A stretch of DNA of 64,000 nucleotides, taken from positions 195,605 to 259,604 of the forward strand of contig NW_006768795.1 in the NCBI RefSeq assembly GCF_000204055.1, given 5' to 3'. Below are positions 41,984 through 55,037 of the stretch, in pieces. Numbering within the stretch: position 1 is the first letter of the stretch; every line of letters begins with the position of its first letter. Made by a program: the position numbers and the translations under genes. The stretch is from Melampsora larici-populina 98AG31 (Eukaryota; Basidiomycota; Pucciniomycetes; Pucciniales; Melampsoraceae). The notes beneath the pieces are model-generated. The model saw only the letters and a list, made by a program, of their open reading frames with translations, searched no databases and was not told where the DNA came from.

Positions 41984-43440
41984 TTGTCTATAAGTTTAGC
42001 CCAGGGGCGTCATTTCGAAACTTGTTGTCCGAATCAAGACCATTCCATCAAACACAAGAGTAAGAGGTCCCTGTTCTCTCACGCTGACATAACATCTTCG
42101 GCTGTCAAAGTCAAGATCGAACAACTAAACACCCTTGAGATGCCCGAGGCGCAAGAACTCGTCGGGTACATCCATCCTCTTGGTAACAATCTTGGCAACA
42201 CTCTCGATGATACAGTATCATACGATCAAGAAATAGACTCACTCCCTGTTGATCTTCGACCTAGCTGTCCGAATGGTAAGAGTTTAACCCCCACAACACT
42301 ATTTCACCGCACGACCCACCTAGCATTAAACATGCCTGCACTGAGCGCTTTACATCGACTGGCGACAAATGCTCATCAAACGAAAAGGAGGCTAGACGCC
42401 CGCAGAGAGCTCAAAGTCTACTCGAGCCGGTTTCAAACGATGTTCTTGGTTGATGACAGTGAATCAATGTCCAGAAATGACTTGTGGAGTGAAGTAACGA
42501 CTCCACTAAGTACCTTTCTACTGCATGTGATTCGATTCAAGTCCAGTGAGTCTTCCATCCCATTATCAACAATACAAAGTGCTTTCATAGTCCATTGGTA
42601 TAATCCGCTGATGCCTTGGTCGCATCTCATCCCTAAGATATCGACATATATTTTTTGAAGTGAGCAAACTTTTTCAGCTTGTGATGTGAAAACCGACTAG
42701 CGCACGTTTGCTTCCTGGCCATACGTACTCATGGTGCTTGGCCCCGTATGCGGCGCTACAGTACAGACTCTCATCTGAGTGGCATCCGGGCAGTTCACGA
42801 AGTAGAGACTTTGTTCCGGACTGTTCAGCCGACTGGAAAATCAACGTCAATCGGCCTTCGCGTCCAACATCTTCTTACCCAATAGTCAGTCCCACTGTTT
42901 CATCATCAAAAGAAACGAGAAAAAGCTAAGATCTGAAAAAGTTAGACTGACAGAATTTATCGAAAACGAAGCCTTGACCGATTAGAGTATGAGAAAGCAC
43001 ACGGACTCAAGCCGCTCAAGCCGCTCAACTTGGTAATCCTGACAAACGGAGTTGCAGATGACTCAGACATATTAGACTCAAGTATCTCACATGCGGCACA
43101 GCGACTGAACGATGGGCATTTCCCCTTTGATCAGGTAGGCTTACACTTCATTCAAATCGGTCGAGAAAGGTAAGTCAACCACATAGGTTTTACTCATCAG
43201 AATTACCTTAACACAAACTAAGATCAAGCGGTACCATGATGAACAGATACGCTACAACCATTTTTAACAAACTGGATCTTGACACCAAAGCTCGATGCGC
43301 TAAGACAAGAGATATAGTGGTTTGTGAAGACTTCTTTGAAACTCAATTTATGCCCTTCTCTGATAAATCACGAACAACGTATCCATTATCATCATCCAAT
43401 AGAATACCGTACTTTACAGAGGCAGAATAAACGGAGACTT
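41984..43440 (+). pseudogene. vWA-domain gene, decayed copy
   Basis: The MIDAS-containing start of a von Willebrand factor A domain is clear at 42420-42540 (SSRFQTMFLVDDSESMSRND, DxSxS kept). The end is clear at 42990-43440 (KPLNLVILTNGVADDSD, FDQVGLHFIQIGRE, DIVVCEDFF). The middle, about 42560-42980, changes frame and contains stops (for example before EYEKAHGLKPL), so a single gene cannot be read. It is related to the intact gene at 44153-46084 on the other strand. The N-terminal extension differs. Confidence 0.65.
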
Positions 43441-44152
43441 CATCTGGAGGTCTATTTTGAGGGGCTTGAAAAAGGTGAGACTTGCAATCTTTCTTCATGC
43501 GCGAACCCTCCTAACCTTTTATATTCGAACTTCTTCATATCTAGCCAATTGAGCGTGAATACGTCTATGCATAACTTTCTTGAATTCTTTCAGCATTTCA
43601 TTTTTTGAGTTTTCCACCTGATATACCCATAAATTTATTGGCTCTGTATATGTTGCGAGATCAGAAGTATCAACATAATGATACCATAGGGATACTCTTC
43701 ATGTTTTCCTCTGTCCTTTTCGCCTTTTCTCAAATTTGTTCTTGGTAAAAAACATGCTTTCATTCAATTGAAGCTCCCGGAATCATACTAAATGGCTTCT
43801 ACACCACCGGAAGCATTATCACATGCATCTTTGAGAGGCCAACCCTTAGAGGCTGATTTAACAGACTCGTGTATATCTATAGCTTGAACCGCTGCAGACA
43901 TATAATCGTTCATAGTACAAATTGAAGCACAACGCCGTGCTGGTACAAAAAGCGCTTGTTTTATGCTAGTACACGGTTTCGAGAGTATGACACCCCCATC
44001 ACCTAACGTTACATGGAATAGATGTACTCAAAAAGTACACCACACAGTTGAATTGTTTTCAGGAGCCCCTCAAGATGTTATTAGGGATGACATTGAGTTA
44101 TCCTTCAAGTTCTTGCAAATCAATCCTCTGTTTACAAGGATAAACCCCAAAT
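43441..44152. other. Spacer between the two vWA genes
   Basis: Minus strand around 43920-43795 has a short open stretch (AVQAIDIHESVKSASKGWPL) of unknown meaning. Nothing else was seen. Confidence 0.3.
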
Positions 44153-46084
44153 TCAGTATCCCAACCTATGGGAATTAGATGAAAAAACGTGAATTGAACA
44201 TACCCGGTTAATTCCACCTAGCAGTGTTTTGAGGATAAAGTGATTTGAACAATTTCCTTTGTACTGTATTGTGTCCTGAGGTATGGTATGCATCTCATCA
44301 ACACAAGAAGGATCAATCATTGATTATTTTTTTGTCTTCAACTTACTACGATATCCCGTTTGATCCCATACACACTTATAAGATCATCATCCAATATCTT
44401 AAGAAATTCGGTTGCCTCACTACAAACCCCCCCAATCATATCAGATTTATGTGTCTATATTTCAGCTTTGGAAGATAAATATTTTACCTATTATCTCCAA
44501 TTTGTAAGAATTGTATACCGATTTGAGTTGAAGGAGCTTTTAATTCTTCTAATCTATTTGTAACAGATGTGATAATAGATATCAAAGTATGTATATCATC
44601 TGTTGAACCATCACTGATAATAATCAAGTTGATTGGCTTTGGAATTGGGATTTTATTCAATTTGTTGTATTCAAGTAAATCCAGACTTTATTCATGTCAA
44701 GATAAACACAGATCAGATTGTCGTAAGAAGGGAAAGAACTTCGACCATGTTTGCGATCAAACCACTCACTATTCACTCAGGAGGCTTTCTATCTTGAACT
44801 CAGTAGGAGAGCTTCTTCCTACAGGCTGAACGGACTGAAAAAGGTCTTCAACTTCTTTCCACGTCCTAGTCTTCTTCAATCCTTTTGGAGAGCTTTTGAG
44901 AAATCAAATTAGACGAATGGAATCATTTCCTTTACACAGGTCATCTTAGAACTCACTTCAAGAAAAAGACATCAACTCCATCTAGAATGTGGTTTGGAAA
45001 TCAAGATCAGCTTCGTCTTGAAAATTCATCCTGATTTATTGAAATACTTACTAGACCCATACCGGATAGCTTTACTAGCAAGAGCTTTTAAAACTTCACC
45101 AGTCTCTTTCCACATATCACCTTTAGACATTGAAACACTATCATCAATCAAGAAAATCGTATCAAATCTCTTTAAAATCACTAATAAGTTTTCTTCCTTT
45201 TTCTTTTTTCGATTTCTATCCTTCAATGCTGTCACTGAACTTTGATGACTAGTATCATTATCTGTTGTGGTAGAAAGTTCTACTTCGCTAAGATCTCGTG
45301 TAGGTTGTGATGAACTTTTGGAAGATGAGATCACGCTTTCATTTCTCGTCTTCTTTCCAGAAGAGCTTGAACTAACTGGTAACGAAGTTTCAATCATTTT
45401 GGGTCGCTCGGAAACTGTTTCCAAACCCGATGGAGAAAGTGGTGGTGGAAGACTTCTAGCTGGTATAGAACTGATAGGCACTGATGGATAAAGGAAATCT
45501 TCAAATTCTTCTTCCCTTGCTGTTCCTTCATTAATCTTCATCCCTATCATATCTTCATGTAAACTTTTAGAACTTAATCGTTTAGCTAAAAACCTTTGAG
45601 ATCGATTAATTTGTCGTATACTATACTCTGATAATTTCTTTTTAAGCTCTCCACTATTACTTCCTAAGACTGAAAGTTTTGATCCAATGACTTGATTATA
45701 ACTTTTGTTCCTGAAAGATTCTTCATTCTGACCATCACAACTAGGTAAATTGTTCGTTCGACTCCTACTAGTACTACTAGAAGTGGGTACGCTAACTAAA
45801 TCTTTCTTTATTCCAGACGCTTTCGAACTTGCTGAATTTGATGTCATCTTTTTCGTGTTTTCAATTTGACTTCCTTGATCACATTTCCTTTTACAATTCT
45901 CACCACGCTTTTCAATACCTAAACTTGTTTCTGGAACAATTTCTTCATCTTTGCCTTTCAGTTTTCCTCTTTCTTTTTCTTTTGACTTGGTTTTGGAATC
46001 CTTAGTTGGGAATTTGAAATCATGATGAAGACTTGTTGGACCTGGAAGCTCTGAGTATGATAGGATATTCCTTGGATCTGGCAT
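44153..46084 (-). CDS. vWA-domain protein with long low-complexity N-terminus
   Basis: Exon 1 is 46084-45052 (about 344 residues: Ser/Lys/Thr-rich and probably disordered, ending in the vWA start RFDTIFLIDDSVSMSKGDMW with an intact DxSxS MIDAS motif). A 25-nt exon 44981-44957 encodes NGVDVFFL. Further exons encode SPKGLKKTRTWKEVEDLFQS (44916-44791 region), LNKIPIPKPINLIIISDGST and QIGIQFLQIGDNR (about 44670-44478), SEATEFLKILDDDLISVYGI (about 44410-44350), and a last one ending ILKTLLGGINR and a stop at 44153. Such vWA proteins are common in basidiomycetes; they bind a metal ion and protein partners, but the role is unknown. The C-terminal exon is the least certain. Confidence 0.72.
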
Positions 46085-46179
46085 CTTGCGTTAATGTTGC
46101 TATATGCGAAGTCAGAGAAAGAAAGATTCAATGATACTTGAAGATATGTTAGAGAAAGAAGATTTCATGACGTACAATC

Positions 46180-46531
46180 TCCCTGAAAAGCAGGAGTCTC
46201 GTCCAAGTCTTTAAAATTGTCAAACACCAAATGGCATTGGCAGCAGTTGCGTAGTCTCAAGGCGCTGTAGTCTGTATTGCTTTGATATGTATCATTCAAC
46301 TTGATGTCTCCACAAAGTCTCCTCACCGCAGACCTCAACTAAAAGTGCAACAAGATCACATCTTTTACTTACACCTTGATCATCATGAATAGTATTTAAT
46401 ACTTCCTCACACAAGAGTTTGTTCATGAAACGGCATCCAAATTCAAAATCCCTACGTAAAGAAAATAAGGATTTATACTCAACTACCTTGTTGAGATAAG
46501 AGGTACATCCACAAGCACCTTCATGAAACAA
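46180..46531 (-). other. Unrecognised Cys-rich exon-like segments
   Basis: Two neighbouring open pieces on the minus strand: GCTSYLNKVVEYKSLFSLRR...CRFMNKLLCEEV (46531-46370) and, after a possible intron, LRSAVRRLCGDIK...LRLRNCCQCHLVFDNF (46338-46180). They have conserved-looking Cys pairs but match no family I know. They may be 3' exons of a small gene or a relic. Confidence 0.25.
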
Positions 46532-47671
46532 ACTTTAAAACCCCAAGAATTCCAAAACCAAAAAAGAAAAGAAACCCTCACCGAAGTAGATCTAACACAA
46601 CTTGAAACCTTTCCATAGTCTTTCTATCTACAAATTGGCATCCTCCCAAACGATGAAAAAGTCTCAGTGTACTCCCAACCTAAAGCCTACAATGTACAAT
46701 TCTTTCATAAAGCTTGGTTATCAAACTGTCCTGGACCTAAGCCTTTAACCAAATACATCAAAAAAGGCCGAGTTATGTTTCAGCCTTAAGTTGATCTTAC
46801 TCAGAAACCTTATGATCCATTAACCTATAACCAATTTATTTTTAAGAAAGTTTTGTTTACCTTGTAAAACTTCAAAAATGAATAATGAAATTGATTTCCA
46901 TACAAGTTTACCTATGAAAAAACAACCTTCCACATCTCTTGAAATTCCTTTGAATTCTTTCATTCATGTTCATTCATGTTCACATAAAAAAATATGAAAA
47001 AAAACAATTTTTGATTCTTATGTATCCTACAAAACCAAAACCAAAACCAAAAAACCAAAATGCCTTTTGAAGAACAAACAAGGTTTCAATTCCAAACTAA
47101 GAAACCTCCATTTTGTTTAGACTTGCTCAACTTCCTCTTTACTAATCCATGAGCAAAGACCATCCATTTTTATCCATTTTTCTAAATTTTCCCATGTATG
47201 AATCACAATAAACCACTCAAAGAAAAAAACACACAACCCCCATGCGTTTAAAATTAAATATATCTCTTATAATATATATATCTTTCATTTAATCATTCAT
47301 TCATTCAAAAGAAAAATAACTTAATATCTGAAAATCGAAAAATAAATATATAAAAGTATATGAAGATAAAGATAAAGATAAAGATAAAGATAAAGAATAT
47401 AAAGATAAAAAAAATATAAACCGTAAGGAAATATAAAAATATAACAAAAACCAAAAAAAAAAATGCAAAAACCAAAAAAGAGCCCATAATCAAATCCCAA
47501 CCCCAAAAAAGTAGATCCACAAAAAAATGAAACCCCAGCCAAAGACCCTAAAATCAGAAAAAAAAACTACAACAAAAGAAAAAAGAAACAGGCCAAAGAG
47601 AAAAACCAAAAAAAAACAATGATCAAAAACCTCCTTCAAAAATCACAACCAACCCTGAACCTAATCATCAT
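46532..47671. other. AT-rich intergenic region with microsatellite
   Basis: No gene. A GATAAA hexanucleotide array (about 5.5 units) lies at 47363-47395, and A-rich low-complexity DNA runs from 47220 to 47630. It probably contains the 3' UTR of the forkhead gene. Confidence 0.5.
47363..47395. repeat. (GATAAA)n microsatellite
   Basis: Five to six perfect AAGATA/GATAAA units. The apparent reading frame through it (Phe/Ile-rich on the minus strand) is an artefact of the repeat. Confidence 0.9.
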
Positions 47672-50600
47672 TCATTCTTCCTTTCGTTTTTTCCTTTCTC
47701 TTTCTTCTAATTCTTCAACTTCTTGAAGTACCCCATCATCCATCTCATTCATCTTCCGTTTCCCATCTTCTTCATTCCTTACTCCTTCATTCACACTCAC
47801 ACTTATACTGTTCACATTCCCATTAGGTTGAACACCAACTCCAAGCTGACCAAAAAGTGCAGGATCTCGATTATTTTGATCTCCACTCCCATTTTTCTCA
47901 ACTCCATTCCCACTTTTCTCCATTCCACTCCCATTCCCATTCCCACTCCCACTTTTCTCCACTCCACTGCCAGCCACAACACCCTTCTTCTTCCGATTCT
48001 TCTTCATAACCTCCTTATAATGTTCAATAATATAACTCTGCAAAATCTTAATAGCTTGCACAGATCCCAATCTTTCCAGGGAAACCCTTTGGTTTTCCGT
48101 AAGTTTTCCAAACACCTTTGGATTTAAGATCAATTGATTAGATTTAGATATCATCGGAGGATCTTTCAACATCATCTCACTTAATGATTCATTCTTATTC
48201 GACGGATTTTTCGTTGATTGGAATGTACTTGAAGTGGGAGGTAAGGGTTCAATAATAATCTGAAATTTCGTTGAAGATGTTGTTGAAGGTGGTGGTACAT
48301 GTACAGAAGGTGCTGGTAATGGTTCACATTGATCAACCATCGGTCTTGTGTTCGGTTCAGAAACTAAAGCAGGGTTCAACCGATCCACTCGATTTGACGA
48401 AAAACTACCCAGAGTAGGTAAAGAATGATAAACCGATTGAGGTGTCGAAGGTGGTGGTCTGATCCCATTCAACACATCAATAGGTGTTGGAGGTGGTGGT
48501 CTGATCCCTTGATTGAAATTAGATATCGGTGTACTAGGTACTAAGATCGATTGACGTTCATCATGATAAGAAGAAATCGGATGAGTTGGATGGTTTCCAG
48601 ATCTTCGATAAGTGGTAATCCCTCCTCTAACCAAATTAGCAATCGAAGCACTAGGTTTATGTTCCATACTACTCTGTACATTACTTGTGGTTGTGCTTGT
48701 GGTGCTTGTGCTTGTGGTTGTTAAAGGTTGAACTTTTATCGGTTTCGAAATCGGTTCAGGTTTAGGTCTTCTTAATTCAAGTCCATCAAAATTCACTCTT
48801 TCTTCTTCTTTCAATGTCCAAAAATTCCCTTTACCTCCATCTGTCGGTTGTCTTTCAATCCTTTTAAATCGTTTATCTGCATTTAAATTATGTCGTACAG
48901 CTGACTATATCAAAAAGCAAACCAAGAAAAATCCAATCAGAAAATCACATGAATGAATCGTCATTTCAAAAGGATATTTATCAATGATTCTATTTACCTG
49001 CCAATCTGTACCTTTTGGTTTAATTCCATAAAACGGATAAACTCCTGCAATCCATTCACACATCTCATTCACCAACATCTTTCCATCTTCATCAGCTTGA
49101 GCGGTTAAAGCTTGAGCAATCAATGATGCATATGTATAAGGTGGTTTTCTAGTTTCAGTTCCAATCTCCGCTCCAGGTGGTGCCACACAGATAATCTTTC
49201 TACGTTCTTTTAAAATGATTGGATGTTCATCTTTGGCTTTAGGTTTACTTTTCCCTTTACCTCCTCTTCCTACAGTTGATTCTTTTTGAGGTGAAAGGGG
49301 CTCATTAGGATTGACTGGGATTGAAACTTGTAGATCATGAACCACACTCTTGGATCCTGCCTTCTTCCCACCACCTTTACCACCACCACCTTTGCCACCT
49401 CCACCTTTGCCACCTCCACCTTTCCCTCCGCCACCTTTGCCACCACCACCTTTCCCACCACCCCCTTTGCCTCCTCCCATTTTACCACCCCCACTCCCAA
49501 AGGCAAGCCAAGCCTGTTTAGGTACCTTTGCAGACGTTTTCTTTGGCATCTTAGAAGGAACCAAATGATCATCTGCACAAGTTTCCGAGCTGAGCATCAC
49601 TTCTTCATCCGAATCTGAATCATCATCTTCATACTGATCATTTGTATATTGAGGATGAATAGGAATATGACGTGGTGGTGAAGGAGGACGAGGTTCATCA
49701 TCTGATCCATCTTCACTCATACTCTCTTGCATATGATGGGATTGGAATTCATCTAATTCTGAATCTGAATCGTCTGCTGAACTTAATGAGCTTTCTACTT
49801 CGATGTCTTGTGCTTCGGTCTTCTTGGGTTGTAGTGAAAGAGGTTGTAGTTTAGGTCGCATAGGAAGTTGAAGAGGTGGTGGTGAGGTGGGTCTGCTGGG
49901 AAGTGCGAGAGGAGGAGCAACAGGTCGAGTTCTTGATTTGGGTGATTGGTTTGGCGGTTTAGGAGGATGTGAAGGAAGTCGATGATTAGGAAGTTGGAGT
50001 GGATGCGATCGAGGAATGGATAATGATTCATGCAGAGAAGTTGAGGGCTCTGGTGTGGGTTGCACAGGTTCAGATGAAGGTGGAGACAAATCGAATAATT
50101 CAGTGGGTGGATGAGTATGTTCAATCTCATGATCTGAAGCTGAATCAGATGGTAAGATATCAAGAGGTTTAGACGAGGCTAGAGGCACATCTTCGGTCCC
50201 ACGCTCAGAGCTTGTGTCAGATCGAGATGGGTGTTGTTCAAGTTGAGGTGGCTGTGAGACCGGAGGAGGAGGTGAAGCCGCTTGAGGTAAGATGAAGTAA
50301 AAGATTCGTTCTGCAATTTGAATTTTAGTCCTATTTGATAGATCAAAAGATAAGTGATGTGATAACCAAGAAAGAAGGGAAAGAAGAAGGTTTAAACCTA
50401 CCTAGGACCGAGTGCAAGGACCTCACCCTTTGCTCTCCAACGTCCATCCACCACACAACCATTCCGACCACCCACCGAAAGAGTCCAACGACCATGAGCC
50501 CAATCAAAATAAATTCTAGCATGACGACGAGAGACAGCTCTGATTGGACCCAAATCGACATCGATCGGTTCATCTTCATCTTGATCATCTTGGGTAAGAT

Positions 50601-50991
50601 TTGATGAATGAGAAGGAGGTCGTCTACCAATGGTAAGCGTAAGTTTTCGAATAAAGAAATCGTGTTGAGGGAATTCAAGTTTAGCATAAGCTTGTACTCT
50701 TCCATCATCTGATTCTGATTCAGTTGTGATTTGAAGAGTTGATTGGGTTTGATGAGATAAATCGAGTTTAGGAAGTTGAGTGGTTGAAACATAAGCGAGT
50801 GCATCCAAACGAGGACTGATAAGATTTGATGATGAAGATGATTGAATTTGATTAGCTGAGATAACATTAAGTCTTGAATCAGATTGAAAGGATGGATCGA
50901 TTTGATGATTTGATTGTAAAGTAGTAGTTGATGATTGATTGAGAATAGGAGAAGGAATGAGTTTAGTATTTGAGTTAGATTGAAGTTGCAT
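47672..50991 (-). CDS. FHA-forkhead transcription factor (Fkh1/Fkh2-type)
   Basis: Exons 50991-50402, 50330-48998 and 48904-47672; joined 3156 nt, 1051 residues. Residues about 100-215 form an FHA domain (FIRKLTLTIGRR, VDLGPIRAVSRRHARIYFD, GRNGCVV, TKIQIAERIFYFILP) that binds phosphothreonine. A long Pro/Ser/acidic linker includes a GGGGK array (about 49360-49490). Residues about 590-680 form the forkhead winged helix (RKPPYTYASLIAQALTAQ, YPFYGIKPKGTDWQ, SAVRHNLNADKRFKRIERQ, KGNFWTL), with the SAVRHNL recognition helix beginning exon 3. The tail is Pro- and Gly/Asn-rich. FHA plus forkhead is the architecture of yeast Fkh1/2, regulators of G2/M genes. A nuclear role is expected. Confidence 0.9.
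49365..49495 (-). repeat. GGGGK-coding minisatellite in the forkhead gene
   Basis: Minus strand encodes GGGKMGGGKGGGGKGGGGK and further units, about eight in total, in a 15-bp tandem DNA repeat. It lies between the acidic linker and the DNA-binding domain. Repeat number is likely to vary between strains. Confidence 0.85.
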
Positions 50992-53399
50992 GAGAAGTAA
51001 GAATTCAAAAACCGGTCAACAGGAATTAACTTGAATTACTAAACTCTTGATGACTGATGATGATGATTGATGATGAGTAAGCTATGAATCTGATGATTGA
51101 TGGTTGAATGCTTCTTGTTAAAAGTCGATTTTGGCTTACAGAGTGGTATTTCTTCAAGTCTTTTAAAATTCTTAATTCTATTTCTACCCTCGGCCCCGGT
51201 TTTCTCCACTTCATCGGATTCGGATGTTTGGTCTCAATTCAAACAATTAAAACAAGCCTTATTCTGTTTCTAATTCTAATTCCTCTTGCCCTTCACCACT
51301 TCATCACACACACACTCATTTGTTAATCAAAGTACAAAAATTAACCATCCATAAACTCACCAAAGCTTATTCTAACGATCGTGATCTCTAGTCACTTGAA
51401 TCTCAGTACCGAGCATATTTGCTACAGAAAATCATCCATATTTGAGTAACACTTTATGAGAAGAGAGTGTGATTCGGAACTTCAGATTGACTCTTTACAC
51501 GTTCTTGCTGTATAAACTTACAATTGATGGCTTTGTGATCAAAAGAAAAGGAACTCAGAACTGTGAGGCTTGCTTTAGCTTCACAAAAGGCTTGCTCTAC
51601 ATCCATATCTGCATACATCCAGAAATCAGGGTGGTATGTACAACATAAATAACTCAATTTTGTATTCCACACAAATTATAAAAGATGGTTTGCAAATTTA
51701 TACTGGATTCACTCCTAGGGCTTAACCGACTGTTTTCCTTTACAAAGTTTCAATTCTGAGTTCTTGGCCTGCTCCTCTCTACTCAGATCTCAACTTTCAC
51801 TACACCTTACCCATCTTGATCTCAATCAACAATTTATGACTATTGTATTTTACTTCAACCAATTCATGGTTGTTGACTGGTTTTGTGAATCTCAATATTT
51901 AGGTCTTTCTTTTGAATGTTGTTGTGGAAGAGATGGACAAAAGTTTAAAGTTGTATTAACAAAAGATTAGATATGTTGTAATGAACTAATAAGAAGACTT
52001 TAGAATCAAAACAAGTCAAACATCATAGCATAAGACACAAATAATACAGATAAAAGGGTTATAAGAGAATTTTTGTTGAAATTCAAGAGGCTGGAAGCTG
52101 GTTACTAATTTTATAAAGTTGTATGATGATTGTATAAAGAATTATGTGCTCTTTGATGTGATTATGTTTCATATTTTTTCTTCATCTTTTACAATCTGTA
52201 GTTTTATTCATTGCCATTAGTTTACTAAATTAGTACCAGGTCAGTTAAATCCACACCTTTGAAATAATGAGATATTTAGTTAGTATTGTAGCTTTGGGAA
52301 TAATACTTATATTACAGTACTTCTATAGTTTTGTTCTCTTAAATTGACAGGAATAATACTCAAGCCTAAGGTGTTGAGGCTGGTAATTAAAATCAGACAC
52401 TCAGTTCTCTTCTACCAGTTGCTTTCAGGGTTGAGTATTGTTGAGTAATACTTTGACATGTGTCCTCTGAGTGATTCAAAACAAATACAAGTAATCTTAC
52501 AATAAGATATTTATTGTGGGCTCTAGAAGAGAAGTCTTCAGACATTTCTACTATTTATTTATTAGTAGCTATACTTTTCACACTCTATATCACACCTGTT
52601 GGATAATTAGCTCTACAACAGTGGATGTAGAAATATGGGAGTTAGCAAGAGCACAGGTACTTGAGGTAGTGTAAAGGCACATCTCCATTTTTTGGAACAT
52701 ACTTGAATTTGGGTCAATTGGTTGCACTTGGAGGTGTTGTCTTATTGACACCAGGCTGTTTTGTCATCTGGGATGAACAAATTTAATCTTAATCAAATAA
52801 ATTAGACATGAGTTTTTCTTTCAATATCATCAGTTCACAACTCAAACATCATGTGGGGCATCTTGGTGATCAAGACTGGGATTTCAGGGTGATAAAATGT
52901 CATCCCTTCACGGTTACCATCCTATCATTGCTGTAGGCACTGAATAGTGCATTATAAACCATTGTTTGATCAGGAAGAGCATTGATTTTTGAGAACAACA
53001 GTACCTTGACATCAATTATCTACGTTTGCTTCTGGGTTATCAGCATGCATTGATTGGGCAAATTTTGGCTCCTGTAACAGAAAGTAAAGAGAGAGAAGAT
53101 CAGAGACATGCAATCAAGAAGGTTTAGATGTTGCTCACATTGATCTGCTTTTTATTTTTCTTGGGTGACTTTGAATGTTGGATTTTTGCCCAAGATCTTA
53201 TTTCTTTATTTCCTCCGCTCATTCCTAGCCATTCCTTGTCCAAACTCCTTGTAAACTTCACTATCATTGATACTTTTGGGGCAAGTCTTCCCAAACTCAT
53301 AACTGCCAAGAATTTAACCATCATAAATTCATCTTCCCCTCTCTTTCAGCCTCTTCAAAAAGATCTTGACAGCTTGGATAGTTCTTCTTGGCATTGATA

Positions 53400-53488
53400 C
53401 AATCAATTTCAGAAAGCTTGGAAACATTTGCCCGCCAAATTTGAGTAAATTGGCGCGGAATTCTTTCCAAGCTTTGTGCAATTGACTG
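53400..53488. mobile_element. 89-bp palindromic MITE, TA-flanked (copy 1)
   Basis: Ends CAATCAATTTCAGAAAGCTT and the near reverse complement AAGCTTTGTGCAATTGACTG, flanked by TA on both sides. The core contains TTGCCCGCCAAATTTGAG and AAATTGGCGCGGAATT. Same length and core as the copy at 54949. TA target and CAGTCAA ends suggest Tc1/mariner-type mobilisation. Confidence 0.75.
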
Positions 53489-54948
53489 TACCAATGGAAA
53501 CCTTCAGCTCACTGATTTCAACATTCTTGAGCTCAAAATTGAATCATCAAGTCTAAAGTGTGAGAAACCAATTGAGTCAGCAGATCAATCTTGTGTCAAA
53601 GTTGACAGATTCTTTTTGTAAAGCAGGCATAGTGAATGTGGTTGGAGTTGTGTTGGTGGAAACTTGGGAATGAACTATTGTTGTGAGGCTGTGGAGATGT
53701 GCTGCATTGACAAGGAGGGAGAGATGTTGCAGGTAGATTGTGAGCTTGTTGCAGTGATTGCAATTTGAGAATGTATTCTTGATCTTGACTGGTGCAGGGA
53801 TCTGAACATCATTCCTCAGGGCAATTACCCAAATTTGGAGGTTTATCTGGGAAAAACACACCTATATGGAAAAGCTGTTTGTTTCCTTCATGACCATATT
53901 TTCTTCTAATACATGTACTCCTTCTTTTGTAGATCCATCAATTTGAGTGTGTGTGTATCAAAGGATGAAGATTTTAAAAGAGTTGGAACTCTTCAAGCCT
54001 CTAGTCACTAGTGTGTGTGTCTATTTGAAGCAAATAGAAAAATACGCGGGAAGAAATGGGTGAGACAGTACAAAGGGTTTATGGAGATATCTTTGATTGA
54101 AAAGTGTCATCAACGTGCACCTCAAACGTGGCACTGGTATTCTTTCCGATCTCCGGAAATTCCTCCACATCCTTTTCTCACGTCCATAGCTTTGCATCAT
54201 GATCATCTCTCTACTGAGCTTATACATACATGTCAATGTGGATTTTTCGCTATAGAATTAGATTTGTTATAGTCACCGGTTTAAGTGAAAGGCTGTGAAA
54301 AGGCTTTGAAGCTTGAGGTTATGGTACTTATGCTCTCCATACTGATACAGCTGAGGATGAAAAAAGTATCGCCTGGTGTTATTCTTTGTTTTTAGTCAAA
54401 CAAATATCCGCATCTTTGAATGTTGGATTAATCGGACGGAACAGCTATCAACTAGCAGCTCAGCTCACTTTTGCGGCTACGTATGGCCGCCAAAGGAGTT
54501 TCGAATCAAGTTATGGAGCCATGAATCTCCAAGTATGTAAACACCTTCAAATGCCCCTTGACTAACAGGGGCTACTTGTAGTCAGTCGATAAGAGATATA
54601 TGTGTAAAACTCCGCAAATTGCTCAGCTACATGACTGATCGGTAGATCTCTTGCTATATTTGCTCGAATAAAGCTGATGAATTGTTGTAAACACTCGACA
54701 AGCATCGATCAGTCGATGATGGAGATTGAGCATTACCGCACAGAAACCATTCGGGATAGCAGTCTTTTTCAGAGATGCTGAGGTTGAGTGTTTGAAGTCA
54801 TAGAACTTGAGATCACCTATAGATGCGTAGATCCCTGATCACCCTATCTTGGCGTCAGGGAAGAGGGATATCATTGGCGCTCGTCGGATTCTTACGCTTG
54901 TCGATCATTCTCTTCATCACTGACACCGAGCTGTCCTCATTCAAACTA

Positions 54949-55037
54949 CAGTCAAACCGGAAAAGCTTGACCGATTTTGCCCGCAAAACTCGAGCAAATT
55001 GGCGAGGAATTGGTGGCAAGCTTTTCCGGTTTGACTG
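54949..55037. mobile_element. 89-bp palindromic MITE, TA-flanked (copy 2)
   Basis: CAGTCAAACCGGAAAAGCTT at the left is the exact reverse complement of the right end, and TA dinucleotides flank it. The core TTGCCCGCAAAACTCGAG and AAATTGGCGAGGAATT is about three-quarters identical to copy 1. Its better-preserved ends suggest it is younger. Confidence 0.8.

Noticed and set aside
47305..47542. Phe/Ile/Tyr-rich frames on the minus strand
   Set aside because: Translation of the GATAAA microsatellite and A-rich flank.
49321..49618. Overlapping Pro/His-rich frames on the plus strand
   Set aside because: Antisense shadow of the GGGGK array in the forkhead gene.
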